Shown here piece by piece: positions 61,562 through 64,000 of a stretch of 64,000 nt of DNA. The notes below the pieces were generated by a model. It was not told where the DNA came from. It did not search any database and saw only the letters and a list, made by a program, of their open reading frames with translations. The position numbers were made by a program, and so were the translations under genes. Origin of the DNA: Streptomyces fructofermentans. GTDB taxonomy: Bacteria; Actinomycetota; Actinomycetes; Streptomycetales; Streptomycetaceae. Numbering within the stretch: position 1 is the stretch's first letter; every line of letters begins with the position of its first letter. The stretch covers positions 27,994-91,993 of the forward strand of contig NZ_BMWD01000004.1 in NCBI RefSeq assembly GCF_014651055.1, read 5' to 3'.

Positions 61562-62725
61562 TCAGTCGTCGAGGAACTCCTCGCGGGCGAGGACGCCGGT
61601 GTCGGGGTTGTCGGTGAACACTCCGTCGATGCCGGTCGCGAAGTACGTCCGGAAGGCGCCGAAGGCGTCCCCGTAGCCGTCCGGGTCGGTGCCCCTGCGG
61701 AAGTTCGCGGGCAGGAAGGGGTTCTCGTTGCGCATCGTGTACGGGTGCAGGACGAGGCCCTCGGCGTGCGCGTCACGGACCAGCGTGGTCGGCGTCGTGA
61801 GGTTGCCTCCCGCGTCCCTCGGGATGACCAGGTCCAGGGTCGGGCCGATGCCCTGCGCGTACGAGGCGATCCACTTCAGCCCCTCGGGCTTGACGAGGTC
61901 GGCGACCGTACGCGGGTCCCCGCTCTTCACGAAGTCCCACGGCCGCGTGCTCGCCCCGGAGAGGAGCACCACGAGGGGGTTGCCGACCAGCCCGTCCAGA
62001 CGCCGCACGCTGGTGGGCTCGAAGGACTGGAGGATGACGGGCGAGTTCTTGCGGTCCTTGCCGTGCCTGCGCAGCACCTTGGCGACCCGCTCCTCCAGGC
62101 CGAGGCCCAGTTCGCGGAAGTACGTGGGGTGCTTGAGCTCGGGGTAGATCCAGACCTGCCTGCCGCGCTTCCTGGTCTGCTCGTCCTGCCAGCGCAGCAC
62201 CTCCTCGAAGGTGGGGATCTCCCAGCGGCCGTCGTAGAGGGTGTTGTGCGGGCGGTTGGCCGGGATGCGCTCCTTGGCCCGCAGCGTCTTCAGCTCGGCG
62301 AGCGTGAAGTCCTCGGTGAACCAGCCGGTGGTGGAGACGCCGTCCAGCAGCTTGGTGGTCCTGCGGTCCGCGAACCCGGGGTGCGCCGAGACGTCCGTCG
62401 TGCCGCCGATCTCCGGCTCGTGGCGGCACACGAGGTGGCCGTCCTTGGTCGGCACCAGGTCGCCCGCCTCGACGACGTCCGCCCCCAGGTCGAGTGCCAG
62501 CTGGTAGGAGCCGAGCGTGTGTTCCGGGCGGTAGCCGCTGGCCCCCCGGTGGCCGATGATCGTCGGCTTCGGCAGGCTCCGGTATCCCCCGCCGCCGTGC
62601 CGCGCGTCGGCCGCCGCCGTCCCCGGCAGCCCGAGGACGGCTCCGCCCAGCACCGCCGCCCCCAGCAGCGCGCGCCGCCCCGGCCCGATCCCGTCGCGTT
62701 CCTCGTCCGACCCCTGCGTCGCCAT
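61562..62725 (-). CDS. Tat-exported glycerophosphodiester phosphodiesterase
   Basis: 387 residues from an ATG at 62725, with GGAGGAG 5 bases upstream. A Tat signal (GRRALLGAAV, RR at 17-18) suggests export. The GDPD barrel has IIGHRGASGYRPEHT with H59, R60 and E68, then VVEAGDLVPTKDGHLV with the metal-binding acids and HEPEIGGT. It hydrolyses glycerophosphodiesters outside the cell, giving glycerol 3-phosphate and alcohols. Its length (about 390) is GlpQ-like. Confidence 0.93.
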   Translation of the reverse strand: MATQGSDEERDGIGPGRRALLGAAVLGGAVLGLPGTAAADARHGGGGYRSLPKPTIIGHRGASGYRPEHTLGSYQLALDLGADVVEAGDLVPTKDGHLVCRHEPEIGGTTDVSAHPGFADRRTTKLLDGVSTTGWFTEDFTLAELKTLRAKERIPANRPHNTLYDGRWEIPTFEEVLRWQDEQTRKRGRQVWIYPELKHPTYFRELGLGLEERVAKVLRRHGKDRKNSPVILQSFEPTSVRRLDGLVGNPLVVLLSGASTRPWDFVKSGDPRTVADLVKPEGLKWIASYAQGIGPTLDLVIPRDAGGNLTTPTTLVRDAHAEGLVLHPYTMRNENPFLPANFRRGTDPDGYGDAFGAFRTYFATGIDGVFTDNPDTGVLAREEFLDD

Positions 62726-63245
62726 GAGCGCTCCTCCGCATAGTGCCCTGCACCTGTCAAAGCGGGACGATGGTAGGTGCGCCCGGGTGACGAAGGGGAG
62801 ACCTGGGACGGAACACGCGGGTGACGCTGGATGTCGGATGGGACACGCGTGGTGACGGAGGGTCGGCCTCCGGTGCCGCGGGGGCGGGTGGCGGCGCGGC
62901 CGACACGCGGACGCGAACGGCGGGACGCACTTCCGCCGTTCGGCGGGTTGGTCCCGTGCGGGGCGGGTACCCGTCCCTGCGGCGCACCGCACCGCGCACA
63001 CCGGCTCTCGCGGCCGCGGGCCCGGCGGGGAACGAGGCAGGACCCCGGTTCCGGCCCCGCCCGGCGCGACATCGGTCACATCGTCCCGGCCGGATGACAG
63101 GCGTGCGACGGGACGCCACCGCAGGTAAACAGTGGTCGACACCGCGTATCCACTCGGTGAACCCGATGTGCAAGACCCCGGGCGCCGCGAGTATCGTCCT
63201 CACCTGCACAGACTTATACCGAATCCCTTGACACCGGAGGGCCCG
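62726..63245. other. Spacer upstream of acyltransferase gene
   Basis: 520 bases between divergent genes. Open frames (for example 62821-63231, plus) are Arg/Pro/Gly-rich and not credible. The acyltransferase promoter must be in the last 100 bases. A TTATACC string at 63214-63220 is the only AT-rich element seen. Confidence 0.4.
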
Positions 63246-63917
63246 TTGTCCCGCTTCGCGCTCATCAAGGCAGTGCTCGGACCGATCATGCGCCTGATGT
63301 TCCGCCCACAGGTGGAGGGCGTGGAGAGGATTCCGGGCGACGGCCCCGTCATCCTGGCCGGCAATCACCTCACGTTCATCGACTCGATGATCCTTCCGCT
63401 GGTCTGCGACCGGCAGGTCTGCTTCATCGGCAAGGACGAGTACGTCACCGGCGAGGGCTTCAAGGGCCGCCTGATGGCCTGGTTCTTCACCGGCGTCGGC
63501 ATGATCCCGGTCGACCGGGACGGTGCCAACGGCGGTGTCGCGGCCCTGATGACCGGCCGTCGCATCCTGGAGGAGGGCAAGGTCTTCGGGATCTACCCCG
63601 AGGGCACCCGCTCCCCCGACGGCCGCCTGTACCGGGGCCGCACCGGCATCGCCCGGCTCACGCTGATGACCGGCGCCCCGGTCGTGCCGTTCGCGATGAT
63701 CGGCACCGACAAGCTCCAGCCGGGCGGCGCGGGCATCCCGCGCCCGGGCCGGGTCACGGTCCGCTTCGGCGAGCCGATGGAGTTCTCGCGGTACGAGGGC
63801 ATGGACCGCGACCGCTATGTGCTGAGGGCCGTGACGGACTCCGTGATGACCGAGGTCATGCGGCTGTCGGGCCAGGAGTACGTGGACATGTACGCCACCA
63901 AGGCGAAGGCCGCGTAG
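63246..63917 (+). CDS. PlsC-family lysophospholipid acyltransferase (1-acyl-glycerol-3-phosphate acyltransferase)
   Basis: 223 residues from a TTG at 63246, with GGAGGG just upstream. The frame extends to 63132 without support. The HX4D motif is NHLTFID (H41, D46), the substrate-binding EGTR motif is at residues 119-122 (YPEGTRS), and the PxxP region is APVVPFAMIG. The protein is a peripheral membrane enzyme. It transfers acyl groups to lysophosphatidate in phospholipid synthesis. Another acyl acceptor cannot be excluded. Confidence 0.9.
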   Translation: MSRFALIKAVLGPIMRLMFRPQVEGVERIPGDGPVILAGNHLTFIDSMILPLVCDRQVCFIGKDEYVTGEGFKGRLMAWFFTGVGMIPVDRDGANGGVAALMTGRRILEEGKVFGIYPEGTRSPDGRLYRGRTGIARLTLMTGAPVVPFAMIGTDKLQPGGAGIPRPGRVTVRFGEPMEFSRYEGMDRDRYVLRAVTDSVMTEVMRLSGQEYVDMYATKAKAA

Positions 63918-64000
63918 GGGCGTTCGGCGCGGGGTGCTCCGGCCCTCCGCTCCTTGGCCCGGCGCTCCGCCGGCAGACCCGACCGTGGGGCCCCCCCCCC

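Noticed and set aside
62821..63231. 136-codon frame before the acyltransferase gene
   Set aside because: Arg/Pro/Gly-rich, no motif, and no ribosome site.

Overview
The window looks like core chromosome of a Streptomyces species. Base composition is very GC-rich, GTG and TTG starts are common, and a sporulation protein of the SsgB type is encoded. An actinobacterial phosphatidylinositol-mannoside gene set is also present. The gene order secF-secD-yajC-ruvB-ruvA-ruvC-yebC-pdxT-pdxS followed by PIM genes and thrS is familiar from Streptomyces chromosomes. No transposase, integrase, phage gene or CRISPR array was found.

Layout. 1-7.9 kb (minus strand): Sec accessory proteins (SecF partial, SecD, YajC), the RuvABC Holliday-junction machinery, a YebC/PmpR regulator and the PdxST pyridoxal-phosphate synthase. 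8.2-12.4 kb: two uncharacterised small proteins, then a translationally coupled inositol-phospholipid operon (PgsA-type phosphatidylinositol-phosphate synthase, acyltransferase, PimA-type mannosyltransferase). 12.6-22.2 kb: an EF-G-like GTPase, a large membrane protein, a HIT protein, ThrS, and a DEDDh exonuclease homologue that lacks its first two catalytic acids.

22.3-35.2 kb is bounded by two identical tRNA-Val(CAC) genes. It holds an SRPBCC protein, a large polytopic membrane protein and a five-gene carbohydrate cluster: lipoprotein binding protein, two ABC permeases, a YesL-like DUF624 protein and a Tat-exported YetA/PcRGLX-like exo-rhamnogalacturonan lyase. A LacI-type palindrome sits in front of this cluster. 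A gene-free stretch of about 2.8 kb with degenerate repeats follows. 35.3-41.7 kb: a PGPGW membrane protein, SsgB, a CGNR zinc-finger protein, small membrane proteins, a DsbA-like protein, a double-GNAT protein and the folate genes pabB-pabC. 41.8-42.4 kb: a five-gene tRNA array (Gly, Cys, three Val(GAC)).

42.4-54.7 kb: a zinc-ribbon protein, a phosphotransferase, small proteins, a Ser/Thr kinase and a SpoU methyltransferase. Corrin genes follow: cobA/cysG-type siroheme synthase, a BluB-CobT fusion with a very long low-complexity leader, and CobL. A GNAT protein closes this block. 54.8-58.7 kb: a methionine uptake operon metN-metI-metQ-metQ, preceded by a tiny ORF ending in a Cys/Met-rich run that looks like an undescribed attenuation leader peptide. 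This is the most interesting item in the window. 58.7-64 kb: a HAD phosphatase, two small membrane proteins, a GNAT protein, a sigma-factor-like protein, a Tat-exported glycerophosphodiesterase and a PlsC-type acyltransferase.

In this GC-rich DNA very long open frames occur on the wrong strand. Genes were chosen from recognisable family motifs, Shine-Dalgarno sites and operon overlaps.
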